DNA of 64,000 bases from UBA1275 sp002323515 (GCA_964007875.1 CAXGAH010000001.1:62001-126000), one strand, 5' to 3'; shown: positions 9,527 to 18,658, counted from the first letter of the stretch. The notes: generated by a model from the sequence alone, not told the origin. Numbers and translations: made by a program.

Positions 9527-10513
9527 ATGAAAAAACTCCTCTTTAGCATACTTCTAGTTACATCCTTTTTAGCTCCTATTGAAGACTCCCATGGACAGTT
9601 AAAAGAAATTGAGCAATTCCTTGATGCTGGCGGTGATAATGTTGATGCGCTCACTAAAGCGTATTTAAGCCCTCTTCCCAACGGAATCATTTCCGGATTG
9701 AATTCTGGTTGGACTACTAAAGCAAAAGCCACAAAATCACTGGGTTTTAGCCTCCAATTAAGGGCTTCTGTTGCAACCGTACCAACTCTGGAACAGACAT
9801 TTGATGCTAGTACCATTGGTCTTGAAGGTATTAGTGTAAGCCCGGGTACATCGAATACTATTTCCGGTGATAACTCAACCGGACAAATACTCACACTGCC
9901 AGATAACTCAACTTTAACCTTACCTTCTGGCATAAATTTTCCCTACGTACCTACCCCAATGGTTCAAGCTAATCTTGGTTTATTTTTAGGCACAGACGTT
10001 ACCGTTCGTTACGTGCCAGAAGTTGATGTGCAACATTTTGGGTCGATTGACTTATTTGGTGTGGGTGTAAAACACGATATAAATCAATGGATTCCCGGTG
10101 GTAAGTTACTCCCAATAGATTTGACGATTATGGCTGCTTATACTCAATTTAATATGGCCGTTGATCTTGAATTTAATAAAGGTGCTCAGGGTCAACGGGT
10201 CGAAAGCTCAACCGAAGCAATTGTAACTAATTTATTAGTAGGCAAAACGTTACCATTTATATCAGCCTATGCTGGAGTTGGCTACCAGTCGGGTACTTTT
10301 GATTTGAACATGCTAGGTGATTATGAGATTGGTTCAGGTGTAACACAAAGCACATTAACAAATCCAGTATCCTACTCACAGAGTTACAATGGAGGAATCC
10401 ATTTGATGGCGGGCGCCCAAATCAAACTTGCTATATTCAGAATTTTCGCAGAGGTTACCACCGCTGAATATACTACTTACAACGGGGGTATTGGTATAGG
10501 ACTAAGAAACTAG
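9527..10513 (+). CDS. DUF6588-like exported protein, probable outer-membrane barrel
   Basis: 328 residues from the ATG at 9527, chosen because it gives a clean signal peptide (KK, a hydrophobic core and cleavage near SHGQ). A TTG at 9491 would only add a poorly hydrophobic tail. The mature start (about residues 25-70: LKEIEQFLDAGGDNVDALTKAYLSP and a Gly/Ser turn) resembles the DUF6588 proteins common in Bacteroidota and Balneolota. The remainder has the Gly/aromatic alternation of a small beta-barrel and ends GIGIGLRN. No function is known. Its stop and the stop of the convergent ABC ATPase gene are separated by one base. Family assignment is from memory and moderately sure. Confidence 0.7.
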   Translation: MKKLLFSILLVTSFLAPIEDSHGQLKEIEQFLDAGGDNVDALTKAYLSPLPNGIISGLNSGWTTKAKATKSLGFSLQLRASVATVPTLEQTFDASTIGLEGISVSPGTSNTISGDNSTGQILTLPDNSTLTLPSGINFPYVPTPMVQANLGLFLGTDVTVRYVPEVDVQHFGSIDLFGVGVKHDINQWIPGGKLLPIDLTIMAAYTQFNMAVDLEFNKGAQGQRVESSTEAIVTNLLVGKTLPFISAYAGVGYQSGTFDLNMLGDYEIGSGVTQSTLTNPVSYSQSYNGGIHLMAGAQIKLAIFRIFAEVTTAEYTTYNGGIGIGLRN

Positions 10514-10514
10514 A

Positions 10515-11246
10515 CTAAGCCACTGTTTCCTTTTCTAAAACAGGATTGGGTACAGCTTCATCCTTCTCAACTAATCCATCACGTAGACGAACTATTCGTC
10601 GAGCATACTCGGCGATTTCAATTTCATGAGTTACCAGGATAATTGTATTACCAGCCTTATATAACTCTTCGAAGAGTAACATGATTTCAAATCCTGTCTT
10701 AGAGTCTAGATTCCCTGTTGGTTCATCTGCTAGTAGAATAGATGGTGCATTTACTAGTGCTCGTGCTATAGCTACCCGTTGACGCTGACCCCCAGAGAGC
10801 TCATTTGGTTTATGATCAACTCTGTCACCTAATCCAACTTTATTTAACACCTCAAGAGCTCTTTCTTTACGATCGGAAGCTTTTACACCTGCATAGATTA
10901 AAGGGAGTTCTACATTTGCCAAGCAACTAGTTCTAGGAAGTAAATTGAAGGTCTGAAATACAAAGCCAATTTCACGGTTCCTGACCTCAGCTAAATCAGA
11001 ATCGTCCATTTGGCTAACCCGATTTCCATTCAAAATATACTCACCTGAACTAGGGGTGTCTAGACAGCCAATCATATTCATTAAAGTAGACTTCCCCGAT
11101 CCTGAGGGACCCATAATAGCTATATATTCGTTATGCTGCATCTGCAGACTTACTCCAGCAAGAGCACGCACCTCGGTTTCACCCATCTGATAAACGCGTG
11201 TTAGATTTTCAATCTGTATTACCGCACCTCTCTGAGAATCACTCAT
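10515..11246 (-). CDS. ABC transporter ATP-binding protein, MacB/LolD type
   Basis: 243 residues. The ATPase of a tripartite export system. Walker A GPSGSGKS (46-53), Q-loop FQTFNLLPR, signature LSGGQRQR, Walker B LLADEPTGNLDS and H-loop VTHE are all present, in the LolD/MacB/FtsE style (NLD after the Walker B). The ATG at 11246 overlaps the HlyD stop by 8 bases (ATGAGTGA) and has AGAGG upstream. An in-frame TTG at 11267 is less likely. It has no permease domain of its own, so it most likely energises the two permeases at 15307-17782, about 4 kb upstream in the same orientation. Substrate unknown (macrolides, lipoproteins or lipids are all handled by relatives). Confidence 0.93.
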   Translation of the reverse strand: MSDSQRGAVIQIENLTRVYQMGETEVRALAGVSLQMQHNEYIAIMGPSGSGKSTLMNMIGCLDTPSSGEYILNGNRVSQMDDSDLAEVRNREIGFVFQTFNLLPRTSCLANVELPLIYAGVKASDRKERALEVLNKVGLGDRVDHKPNELSGGQRQRVAIARALVNAPSILLADEPTGNLDSKTGFEIMLLFEELYKAGNTIILVTHEIEIAEYARRIVRLRDGLVEKDEAVPNPVLEKETVA

Positions 11247-12621
11247 CGCTGTCACCCTCTTTAGCAATCATAATTTTATCATTATTTTTCAAGGTTCTTG
11301 AGAGAATTCTGTAACTACCCACAACAATTTCTTGACCTACATCCAAGCCTTGTGATATTTGGATGTTAGCATTATCACTAATACCAGTTTCAACCTCTTT
11401 TCGTACCGCCATACCATTTTCTATTACAAAAACTACTTTCCTGATATCTTGTTCTTGTATTTTTAGTGATACTGGAGATGGATCTGATTCATTCAATTCT
11501 CCTTCATTAGATTCAATTGTATTTGATTCCGTGGCCTTATCCAGAGAAAAGTCTCGCACGGTTACCGCCTGAATAGGTACTGATACTACATCTATGGCTG
11601 TATCTGTTTCAATATCGACACTCGCTGACATTCCAGGTTTAAAATTTGGAGCTGGAAGTAATTCAGTGACTTCTTCAGCAATCACAGCTTCAAGCTGACC
11701 ACCACCCTGTCCAAGGTTGTGAGGAGTTACAATTCTAACTTTAACTTTATAATTAGTTATCTGTTCATTAGTTCCCGCACCCGAAACCCTTGCAGAATTA
11801 GCTATCTCAGTTACTACTCCATTAAAAAGTCGATTAGGATATGCATCTACCTCAATACGTGCCGTATCGCTAATACTGACATTGACAATATCATTCTCAT
11901 TTACATCGACTTCTACTTCCATTCGATCCAATAATGAAACTCTCATCATCTCGGTGCCCGCCATTTGAGCATTTCCTAAAACGCGCTCACCTGCTTCGAC
12001 TGTAAGTCCTGTCACCGTGCCATTCTGTGGAGCTCTAATAACGGTTTGCTCCAATTCTTCTTGGGCTTGTCTTAATTGTGCTTGAGCACTTTCTATTTGA
12101 TATTCTGAAGCTTTTAAATTGGCTTTCTGAGATTCCCAATTTGAAGTAGATTGGATAAATTGTAGTTCCGAGATTAACTCTTTATCAAATAATTCTTTGT
12201 CTCTGATATACGTGGCTTCCGCTTGAATAAGTGCTGCTCGGGTTTGCTCCATTCGTGCTTTTTGTGTCAATAAGGCAGCATTTAAATTGTCAATTCTGGC
12301 TTGATAAATGTCCGGTTTTATTCGCACTAACAAATCACCCTCACGAACAAAATCACCTTCTTGTACAGCTAATTCTATTATTTCACCAGATACATCGGGT
12401 CTTATAATTACCTCTACTTCTGGCTGAATATTCCCAGAAGCCGAGACCTTCTGAGTAATGGTTGCATACTTTGTATATGTGGTTTTCACCTCAATTTCGG
12501 AGTTAGACTCTCCAATGACCCCAAATTGTTTTAAGGCAAAAAGTAGAACCATTATACTAATTAATACAACAGAAGTATAGATGAGCGATTTGTTGGAGGA
12601 TTTGTTCGATTTGGTTGACAT
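11239..12621 (-). CDS. HlyD/MacA-family periplasmic adaptor subunit
   Basis: 460 residues. Inner-membrane-anchored adaptor that bridges the ABC permease and the outer-membrane TolC. A single N-terminal transmembrane segment (about residues 12-30) is followed by a split biotinyl-lipoyl domain (VRPDVSGEIIELAVQEGDFV and, later, TVIRAPQNGTVTGL), a long Gln/Glu/Ala-rich coiled-coil hairpin between the halves (about 90-190), then beta-barrel and membrane-proximal domains. The pair GxIxxxxVxEGxxV and ApxxGxV is diagnostic of the family. It lies 32 bases after the TolC gene and overlaps the ATPase gene, making a tight TolC-adaptor-ATPase operon. Confidence 0.92.
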   Translation of the reverse strand: MSTKSNKSSNKSLIYTSVVLISIMVLLFALKQFGVIGESNSEIEVKTTYTKYATITQKVSASGNIQPEVEVIIRPDVSGEIIELAVQEGDFVREGDLLVRIKPDIYQARIDNLNAALLTQKARMEQTRAALIQAEATYIRDKELFDKELISELQFIQSTSNWESQKANLKASEYQIESAQAQLRQAQEELEQTVIRAPQNGTVTGLTVEAGERVLGNAQMAGTEMMRVSLLDRMEVEVDVNENDIVNVSISDTARIEVDAYPNRLFNGVVTEIANSARVSGAGTNEQITNYKVKVRIVTPHNLGQGGGQLEAVIAEEVTELLPAPNFKPGMSASVDIETDTAIDVVSVPIQAVTVRDFSLDKATESNTIESNEGELNESDPSPVSLKIQEQDIRKVVFVIENGMAVRKEVETGISDNANIQISQGLDVGQEIVVGSYRILSRTLKNNDKIMIAKEGDSDE

Positions 12622-12653
12622 AGATTTGATTAGATTATTTTATTCAATGAACA

Positions 12654-14030
12654 TTAAAAAATATTGTTACCCTCTAATTTTCCAAGAAAGAAATCCAAAA
12701 GCTTCTCTTGAAAAATAAGATTGTACATTGCCTGAGTGTAGTTAGACTGAGCACTTACAAATGAAGACTGAGCTTGAGTAAGCTCAATAAGTGTACTGGC
12801 ACCCAAATTATAACGCTCTTGTTGTGTTTGAAAGGCTCGCTCAGAAGCTACTAAAGATTTTTCTGAGGCTTCTAATTGCTTCACGTATGAACTGTAATCA
12901 TTGTATGCCTGGGAAACCTCCTGAATCACCTGCATTTTAGAATTGTCTAAATTTAATTCAGCATTTTTTAACTGAACCTCTGACGACTGGATAGAATACA
13001 TTCTGTTCCAATTATTGAATAATGGTAAACTAAATGATAAACCTAGTGAACGGTTTACCTGTTGATCAAAAAACTGATCAGAAAAACTGACTTCAGCACC
13101 ACCAATAGAGTACTGATCGGAATACCGAGAAGAAACCCCTGCAGATGCTCTTAAGGTAGGCAGTAGACTGTTTTTCGTAATTTTCATTTGGTATTGTAAT
13201 GATGAAATGGATGCCTCAGCGCTTAAAATATCACTTCTTTTAGACAAAGCTTCATTAACCAAAGACCTCAAATTAACATCCATCAAAGGAAGGTCATTTA
13301 AGGTTAAATCAGGAACTAAAAAATCATAGGCACCAAGAGGATCCATTTCCAACTGTCTAATTAAGAGCAGACTATTCAACGATAGTGTATTCTCTCTTTG
13401 CGTCACAACCAATTCATCATTTGCTACCTGAGCCTCCTGATTAAATAAATCTACAATTGGCCTAGCACCCAGCTCAACCTGTGCTTGTACCTGTACAAGT
13501 TGGGCTGTTGAAGTCTCAAGATTTTTTTTAGCTATAGCTAACAACTCTTTATCCAATAAAACCTGTAAATACCTGGATGCTGTATTAAATATTACTGATT
13601 CTTTAGCTCTTTCGTACTGCTGCTCTGTTGATTCTTTGTTAGACTGGCCACTCTTTAATGTTAATATATTATTGAATCCATTGAATAAACTAATATTTGC
13701 GCTAACACCACCACTTATAGATTGAGAACTAACATCAACAAATGGGTCTAATCCTTCACTGAATCGATCAAAAATAAACTGTTGACCAGTAGTCCTACTA
13801 CCATTCATACTTGCTGATAAAGTTGGTAGAAAATCAGCTTTTTCACTAAAAATTAGATCCTCTGCCAAATCTAGTTCATTTTTTGCTTGTTTTAACGAAT
13901 AATTATTTTCCAGTGCAATGGAAATAGCTTGATCGATTGTAATGACTCTAACATCAGTACTTTGAGCAAATAAAGAGGTTGAAATTAGACCAAATAATAA
14001 TAATAATAAGAGTGTTTTTTGCTTAAGCAT
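12654..14030 (-). CDS. TolC-family outer-membrane efflux protein
   Basis: 458 residues. Trimeric outer-membrane channel for the export system. The signal peptide (MLKQKTLLLLLLFGLISTSLFAQ) is clear. Two OEP repeats follow, each with long amphipathic helices (for example ALENNYSLKQAKNELDLAED and the C-terminal AQSSFVSAQSNYTQAMYNL) and a short beta segment. The length matches TolC-like proteins. It is the first gene of the TolC-HlyD-ATPase set and is preceded by 180 bases with a phased direct repeat (separate entry), which suggests its own promoter. Confidence 0.92.
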   Translation of the reverse strand: MLKQKTLLLLLLFGLISTSLFAQSTDVRVITIDQAISIALENNYSLKQAKNELDLAEDLIFSEKADFLPTLSASMNGSRTTGQQFIFDRFSEGLDPFVDVSSQSISGGVSANISLFNGFNNILTLKSGQSNKESTEQQYERAKESVIFNTASRYLQVLLDKELLAIAKKNLETSTAQLVQVQAQVELGARPIVDLFNQEAQVANDELVVTQRENTLSLNSLLLIRQLEMDPLGAYDFLVPDLTLNDLPLMDVNLRSLVNEALSKRSDILSAEASISSLQYQMKITKNSLLPTLRASAGVSSRYSDQYSIGGAEVSFSDQFFDQQVNRSLGLSFSLPLFNNWNRMYSIQSSEVQLKNAELNLDNSKMQVIQEVSQAYNDYSSYVKQLEASEKSLVASERAFQTQQERYNLGASTLIELTQAQSSFVSAQSNYTQAMYNLIFQEKLLDFFLGKLEGNNIF

Positions 14031-14120
14031 TTCAGTATATATTTTTAATTACTAGAGAGTTAACGATTTGCTGTAAAGATAGTTACAAAATTCGTTTAAT
14101 TAGTTTCCATTAATATTCTT

Positions 14121-14151
14121 TTACCTGAATATTATAACATGCTTACCTGAA
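14121..14151 (-). promoter_or_regulatory. two direct repeats TTCAGGTAA upstream of tolC
   Basis: On the minus strand TTCAGGTAA occurs twice (plus-strand TTACCTGAA at 14121-14129 and 14143-14151). The start-to-start distance is 22 bp, close to two helical turns, so both copies face the same side of the DNA. They sit 91-121 bases before the tolC start in a 180-base gap. A TATAAT-like hexamer lies between them. Tandem half-sites with this phasing are typical for OmpR-type response regulators. No regulator gene is adjacent. Confidence 0.4.
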
Positions 14152-14210
14152 CAGCTAGGTATAAGATTTGATTGTAGGAAATAGTTTATTTGCGAATCTA
14201 AACTCAATTT

Positions 14211-14648
14211 TTACTTTTTTGATTCAGTCCCTTTTACCGAATTACTTGTTCTCAAGTAATCATTCAATGAGTCTTCAGCAAAATTAAGTATGCCATCAAT
14301 TATTTTTTGTGTAATTCTTCTTTTTACCCGTTGCTTTAAGTCACTGCCGACCCATCCTTTCTCTTCTACCAAATGACTAGAGTAATTTGAATGATTCTGT
14401 AGACTACCCTGGTGCATATCAGCGGTGATTTTTTTTTGGGTCGATGCGGTCCCAGCAACTTTCCCTGCTAATAGACCCAACCCAAAGGTTATGAACAAAG
14501 AAGAAAATGGACGTTTCGAAACCAATTTTTGAGGTGATTTACCTATTTCAATCGTTTCTTTTGTTGCTTGAAGTTTTTGATCGAAACGTTTCTCAATAGC
14601 CTTAATTTTTTTTTCGATATCCCTCTTTTTTTCTAGACTACTTGTCAT
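14211..14648 (-). CDS. small membrane-associated protein (YqjK/YtxH-like position), unknown function
   Basis: 145 residues. A charged N-terminal coiled coil (KKRDIEKKIKAIEKRFDQKLQ) leads to one hydrophobic, glycine-rich segment (about 50-66: LFITFGLGLLAGKVAG), then a polar C-terminal half. The Gly-zipper-like hydrophobic segment resembles ElaB/YqjD and YtxH proteins, but I do not recognise a named family over the full length. It overlaps the preceding holin-like gene by 11 bases and is the third of three small membrane genes, matching the order yqjD-yqjE-yqjK in enterobacteria. The comparison rests on architecture, not on sequence identity. Confidence 0.6.
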   Translation of the reverse strand: MTSSLEKKRDIEKKIKAIEKRFDQKLQATKETIEIGKSPQKLVSKRPFSSLFITFGLGLLAGKVAGTASTQKKITADMHQGSLQNHSNYSSHLVEEKGWVGSDLKQRVKRRITQKIIDGILNFAEDSLNDYLRTSNSVKGTESKK

Positions 14649-15003
14649 AATCTTTTTTCTTTACTAATAATTTGTTAAATAAATCATCGGAAAGTGATTC
14701 TTTCATTCGACCAAAAATAAATCTAGGAGTATTGGAAAGAAAAAGAATCCCTAAAAGCAGCAGTGGGAGGCCTATACTAAGATAACCAAATACTGGATTG
14801 CCCATTAAATCGCCTAAATATTGGGCTAAAGCAAACATCAAGAAGAATAGAGCAATACCCAACAAAAGTATGGCAAACACTTTTTGAAGAACCAATGATA
14901 CCAAATGTGATAATACCTCACTAGCATTAATTGCAATCCAGTCGAATCGAAGTTCAATGTAATCCTTTAAGTCACGTGCTAACTCTTTAATAGATTCGTT
15001 CAT
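14638..15003 (-). CDS. phage-holin-like/YqjE-type membrane protein (DUF1469 superfamily)
   Basis: 121 residues. Amphipathic N-terminal helix (IKELARDLKDYIELRFDWI) and two adjacent transmembrane helices (about residues 38-62 and 72-92) joined by a short loop, with a charged C-terminal tail. This layout, with a helical N-terminus that lies on the membrane, is that of the YqjE/Actinobacterial Holin-X superfamily. Despite the family name these proteins are not lysis proteins in most hosts and are linked with envelope stress. It lies 42 bases after the YqjD-like gene and overlaps the next one. Confidence 0.7.
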   Translation of the reverse strand: MNESIKELARDLKDYIELRFDWIAINASEVLSHLVSLVLQKVFAILLLGIALFFLMFALAQYLGDLMGNPVFGYLSIGLPLLLLGILFLSNTPRFIFGRMKESLSDDLFNKLLVKKKDYDK

Positions 15004-15045
15004 TAGGTCGGGGTAATAGTTCTAGTGGCTTAGATACTAAACTAT

Positions 15046-15246
15046 CTATTTAAATATTCGGGAAAGCAAATAACCTACCCCAAACGAAACTAATACACTC
15101 TTTATAGGATGCTCACGCACGATTGACTCCACCTGCTCCTTCAATTCTTCTACGTCTAATTTCATCGGTTCTTCAAGAACCGTCTCTGTGTCTGTAATCG
15201 TTTTTTCGAGTCGCTTATTTAAATTATCTAATATTTGTTCGTCCAT
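15046..15246 (-). CDS. ElaB/YqjD/DUF883-like small membrane protein
   Basis: 66 residues. An acidic amphipathic helix (residues 1-45, ending in VESIVREHP) precedes a single C-terminal hydrophobic segment with Gly spacing (about 48-64: KSVLVSFGVGYLLSRIF). This tail-anchored plan and the HPxKSxxxxxGxGxLL motif are the ElaB/YqjD signature. In E. coli such proteins bind stationary-phase ribosomes at the membrane. Whether this one does is inference. It sits 60 bases downstream of the second permease gene, so it could be read through from it. Confidence 0.72.
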   Translation of the reverse strand: MDEQILDNLNKRLEKTITDTETVLEEPMKLDVEELKEQVESIVREHPIKSVLVSFGVGYLLSRIFK

Positions 15247-15306
15247 ACTACTCTCCTTTGTTTACTCTTATAAATATATCAAAATTTGCCTCTAACTGCC
15301 ATAATA

Positions 15307-16536
15307 CTATTCATAGCGCAAGCTCTCAATGGGGTCTAACTGAGCTGCTTTGAAAGCAGGATACACGCCAAAAACTATACCTATAAATAACATACCCATA
15401 AAGCTACCGATGACAGACCATAATGGAATAACAACGCTAGCATCAATCACATAGGCTAAGAAGTTTCCCGCACCAATACCTAAAATCATACCTATCACCC
15501 CACCTATTTGGCAGACAAAAATAGCTTCGGCTAAAAATTGATTTATAATTGCTTTTTTAGTAGCACCAACGGCCTTTCTTATTCCAATCTCTTTGGTTCT
15601 TTCAGTGACTGATACTAACATGATATTCATAACGCCTATACCCGCTCCAAGCAAGGTGATAAGTCCGATAAAGGCACCGCCTACATAAAGAGCAGAAGTA
15701 AATACATCAAAAGACCCAGAAAGAGATTCATTGGTAGATATCTCAAAATCATTCTCCTCACCTGGTGATACTTCCCTAATAATTCTTAAAACTCCAGTAA
15801 CTTCATCAATAAGTTTCGGGATACCGGCTATATCTGGCGCACGTAATTGAATTTCGATGTTTCTTTTTCCACCATACAGTAATTTTCCAGTTGTAAATGG
15901 TATTAGAACAAAGTTGTCAAATGATTGCCCTAGAATAGAGCCTTTTTTTTCAGCTACTCCTATAATTAAAAAGGTATTTCCATCTATTCTAATTTCCTTG
16001 CCAATAGGATCTACACTTCGAAATAATTCATCCAATACGTCATGGCCTAAAATGGCAACGGATCTAGAGTATTGAACGTCTTCTTGTGTGATATTACGTC
16101 CAGAATAAATTTCATATGAATTATTGCTTATAAAATTGTGATTACTACCAAATATTCCAACAGTTGGTTCAGTTTCTAAATCCCCAAATTGAATTTTAGT
16201 ATAAGTAAAGTCTTCATTAGGATTCATGTTTTCAGCATATCCCAGTAATTGCTCAGATTTTTCTGCCTGATCAAATGTTTCAAATGTTAACCTTTTTCTA
16301 TTTCTTTTCGAAGTATCTCCACCTATCTGAATAGCAGGATATCTAGTTACGACTACAACATCACTACCCATCATACTTAAGGTCTCCTTGAAATAATTAT
16401 CAAGTACAGCTACTGCCGTCGTGGATACTAACACAGAAAAAACACCAATGACTAAAGCTAGTAGAGTTAATGAGGACCGTAATTTATTTGTAAACAGCGC
16501 TTTTACAGCTTGAGCTAATATTTCCAGATTGAACAT
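15307..16536 (-). CDS. ABC transporter permease, MacB/FtsX type (second of two)
   Basis: 409 residues. MacB-type permease: an N-terminal transmembrane helix (about 19-43), a large periplasmic MacB_PCD domain (about 45-270), then three C-terminal transmembrane helices forming the FtsX domain with the conserved cytoplasmic loop SVTERTKEIGIRKAVGA. The ending FGVYPAFKAAQLDPIESLRYE is the family C-terminal signature. It lacks a fused ATPase domain, unlike true MacB. It follows its paralogue by 19 bases. The two are similar in length and layout and probably form a heterodimer served by the ATPase at 10515-11246. Confidence 0.93.
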   Translation of the reverse strand: MFNLEILAQAVKALFTNKLRSSLTLLALVIGVFSVLVSTTAVAVLDNYFKETLSMMGSDVVVVTRYPAIQIGGDTSKRNRKRLTFETFDQAEKSEQLLGYAENMNPNEDFTYTKIQFGDLETEPTVGIFGSNHNFISNNSYEIYSGRNITQEDVQYSRSVAILGHDVLDELFRSVDPIGKEIRIDGNTFLIIGVAEKKGSILGQSFDNFVLIPFTTGKLLYGGKRNIEIQLRAPDIAGIPKLIDEVTGVLRIIREVSPGEENDFEISTNESLSGSFDVFTSALYVGGAFIGLITLLGAGIGVMNIMLVSVTERTKEIGIRKAVGATKKAIINQFLAEAIFVCQIGGVIGMILGIGAGNFLAYVIDASVVIPLWSVIGSFMGMLFIGIVFGVYPAFKAAQLDPIESLRYE

Positions 16537-16555
16537 AATGTTTAGTTCCTTTTAT

Positions 16556-17782
16556 TTATTCGAATCGTAATGATTCTATGGGATCTGATTTTGATGCTTT
16601 ATAGGCTGGAATGAATCCAAAAGTCACTCCAACTAGCGTACATAATCCTACTGCCAAGAGCACAACTTGAACGTTCATTTGCGCCGTAAAAACCTGATCA
16701 ATCATAAAGGTAAATCCTGCCGCTATCAACACGCCAATTATCCCACCCAAAAGAGATAAAACTATAGCTTCAATCAGAAATTGAGCCAAAATTTCCCAGG
16801 ATTTAGCCCCAACTGCTTTTCGAATCCCGATTTCTTTGGTTCGCTCTTTAACCGATACAAACATTATATTCATAATACCTATACCTCCGATTAACAATGA
16901 TAGTCCGACCAATAAAAATCCTCCCATGTATATCCCATTTTTTATGCCAGCCAATTGTTCTTTGAATGTGTCAGGCTCATTCAACGCAAAGTCATTCTCC
17001 TCTGTTGCCTCTAATTGACGCACTTGTCGCATTAACCCTTCTACCTCGTATTTTCCTTCTTCTAAAGATGTCTGATTCGGAAACTTGACACTTAGTTGTA
17101 TGCCAGATTTAAGTCCATAAATCTTTTCATAGGACGTAATTGGAATCATGACACGATTGTCTGCATTTTCTAATCCCAAAAAACTACCTTGCTTGGTCAA
17201 CACCCCAATAACAGTGAACTTATGCCCACCTATTCGCACTGTTTTTCCTTCAGGATTTACTTGCTTAAACAACGCAGAAACCAAAGAATGCCCAAGTATT
17301 ACCACATTAGACCGGGAACGCTCTTCAGACTCCGTAAACATTCTTCCAGAATCAATATCAAGACCTTGTATATCAAGAAAATTATGGGTACTTCCTTGTA
17401 AACCAACACCTTCGGCTGAGTTTTCCTGATAACGAATAGTCGTACCGCGATTTGCAGAAATAGCAACAGTTGAGGCGTAACGACTTCGACTCTCGATAAA
17501 TTCAGCATACTCTAGCTCCATTTCTTTCCTATTCATGATTTCCCACCATTTAATTCCATCCCTATCCCAAGGCCATTTTTCAATGTATACCACATTTTGC
17601 CCTAACATAGCCATACTATCATCAAAAGTTTTATCCATTCCTGTTGTGACTGTATCTACCACTGTCACCATAGTAATCCCAATAATGATACATAATGTGG
17701 TTAAAAATGCCCTCAATTTATTTGTTTTGAGCGCATGAATAGCAATTTTGAGCCCTTCCTGTATGCTGGTAATGAACTTCAT
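16556..17782 (-). CDS. ABC transporter permease, MacB/FtsX type (first of two)
   Basis: 408 residues. Same architecture as its downstream neighbour: transmembrane helix about 20-42, periplasmic MacB_PCD domain, three C-terminal helices, the loop SVKERTKEIGIRKAVGA and the final signature PAYKASKSDPIESLRFE. It is the first gene of the minus-strand export block and is divergent from bshB1 across a 102-base AT-rich gap that must carry both promoters. The two paralogues have clearly diverged in the periplasmic domain, as expected of a functional heterodimer rather than a recent duplication. Confidence 0.93.
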   Translation of the reverse strand: MKFITSIQEGLKIAIHALKTNKLRAFLTTLCIIIGITMVTVVDTVTTGMDKTFDDSMAMLGQNVVYIEKWPWDRDGIKWWEIMNRKEMELEYAEFIESRSRYASTVAISANRGTTIRYQENSAEGVGLQGSTHNFLDIQGLDIDSGRMFTESEERSRSNVVILGHSLVSALFKQVNPEGKTVRIGGHKFTVIGVLTKQGSFLGLENADNRVMIPITSYEKIYGLKSGIQLSVKFPNQTSLEEGKYEVEGLMRQVRQLEATEENDFALNEPDTFKEQLAGIKNGIYMGGFLLVGLSLLIGGIGIMNIMFVSVKERTKEIGIRKAVGAKSWEILAQFLIEAIVLSLLGGIIGVLIAAGFTFMIDQVFTAQMNVQVVLLAVGLCTLVGVTFGFIPAYKASKSDPIESLRFE

Positions 17783-17884
17783 TATATTCTGTTATTAATG
17801 ATATATTTAATCAAACTCCCATAAATAATAGTATACGATTATCATTTAAAATAGTTCTAATATAAAATACACTTAAACTTAACT

Positions 17885-18634
17885 ATGATAAACTTAGATA
17901 TTCTCGTTTTTGCTGCCCATCCAGATGATGCTGAGCTAGGTTGTGGTGGCATGATTGCTAGCATGATTAAACAAGGCTACAAGGTTGGTATAGTTGATCT
18001 AACCGAAGGTGAAATGGGTTCAAGAGGAACCATTCAATCTAGATATGAAGAGGCTAAAATGGCTAGTGAAATTTTGGGATTACACTATCGAAATAATTTG
18101 CAAATTGCTGATTCTGTGATCGAAAATAATCGTACAAATCAAAAAAAAATCATCCAGGAAATTCGAAGTATAAGACCCACAATTTGCTTTATAGGAGCTT
18201 CATCAGATCGTCACCCAGACCATGGTAAGGCAACAAAACTATGCGCAGATGCCCTATTTTATTCTGGTCTCATTAAAATTGAGACCAACGATCCAGTAAG
18301 TCAAGAAATACAAGAGGTATGGCGACCTCATCACATTTTTCACTATATGCAGGATCGACCTATAGATTATCAAATCATATTAGACATTACCGATGTTTGG
18401 GACATCAAAGTTAAGGCCATGACTGCATTCACCACTCAATTTAATGCACCATCTGATGATGATCAGCCAAAAACGTATATCTCAGACCCATCCTTTTTTC
18501 AACAACTTGAGGCAAGAGCACGATATTTTGGTCACTTAGGTGGGTGCACCTATGGCGAACCTTTTGCCTATCATAATTTACCCGCTGGAATTAAGAACTT
18601 TGATTCCTTCCTTCAACACAAGCAGAAACGATAA
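17885..18634 (+). CDS. bshB1: bacillithiol biosynthesis deacetylase BshB1 (PIG-L/LmbE family)
   Basis: Zinc-dependent deacetylase that removes acetyl from GlcNAc-malate in bacillithiol synthesis. 249 residues, the length of BshB1. N-terminal metal motif AHPDDAELGCGG (His12, Asp15) and the later HPDH (His110, His113) are the PIG-L zinc ligands. TEGEMGSRGT is the BshB1-specific loop, and the C-terminal segment YFGHLGGCTYGEPF is also typical. BshA and BshC are not in the window. The start ATG is the only sensible one. The asparaginase gene follows after 24 bases. Confidence 0.9.
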   Translation: MINLDILVFAAHPDDAELGCGGMIASMIKQGYKVGIVDLTEGEMGSRGTIQSRYEEAKMASEILGLHYRNNLQIADSVIENNRTNQKKIIQEIRSIRPTICFIGASSDRHPDHGKATKLCADALFYSGLIKIETNDPVSQEIQEVWRPHHIFHYMQDRPIDYQIILDITDVWDIKVKAMTAFTTQFNAPSDDDQPKTYISDPSFFQQLEARARYFGHLGGCTYGEPFAYHNLPAGIKNFDSFLQHKQKR

Positions 18635-18658
18635 TATGAAGGCGAAGTTCATCAGATA

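Noticed and set aside
9448..9933. Open frame of 161 codons on the minus strand across the start of the DUF6588-like gene
   Set aside because: It lies antisense to a gene with a clear signal peptide, has no recognisable domain and no ribosome binding site; it is a shadow frame.
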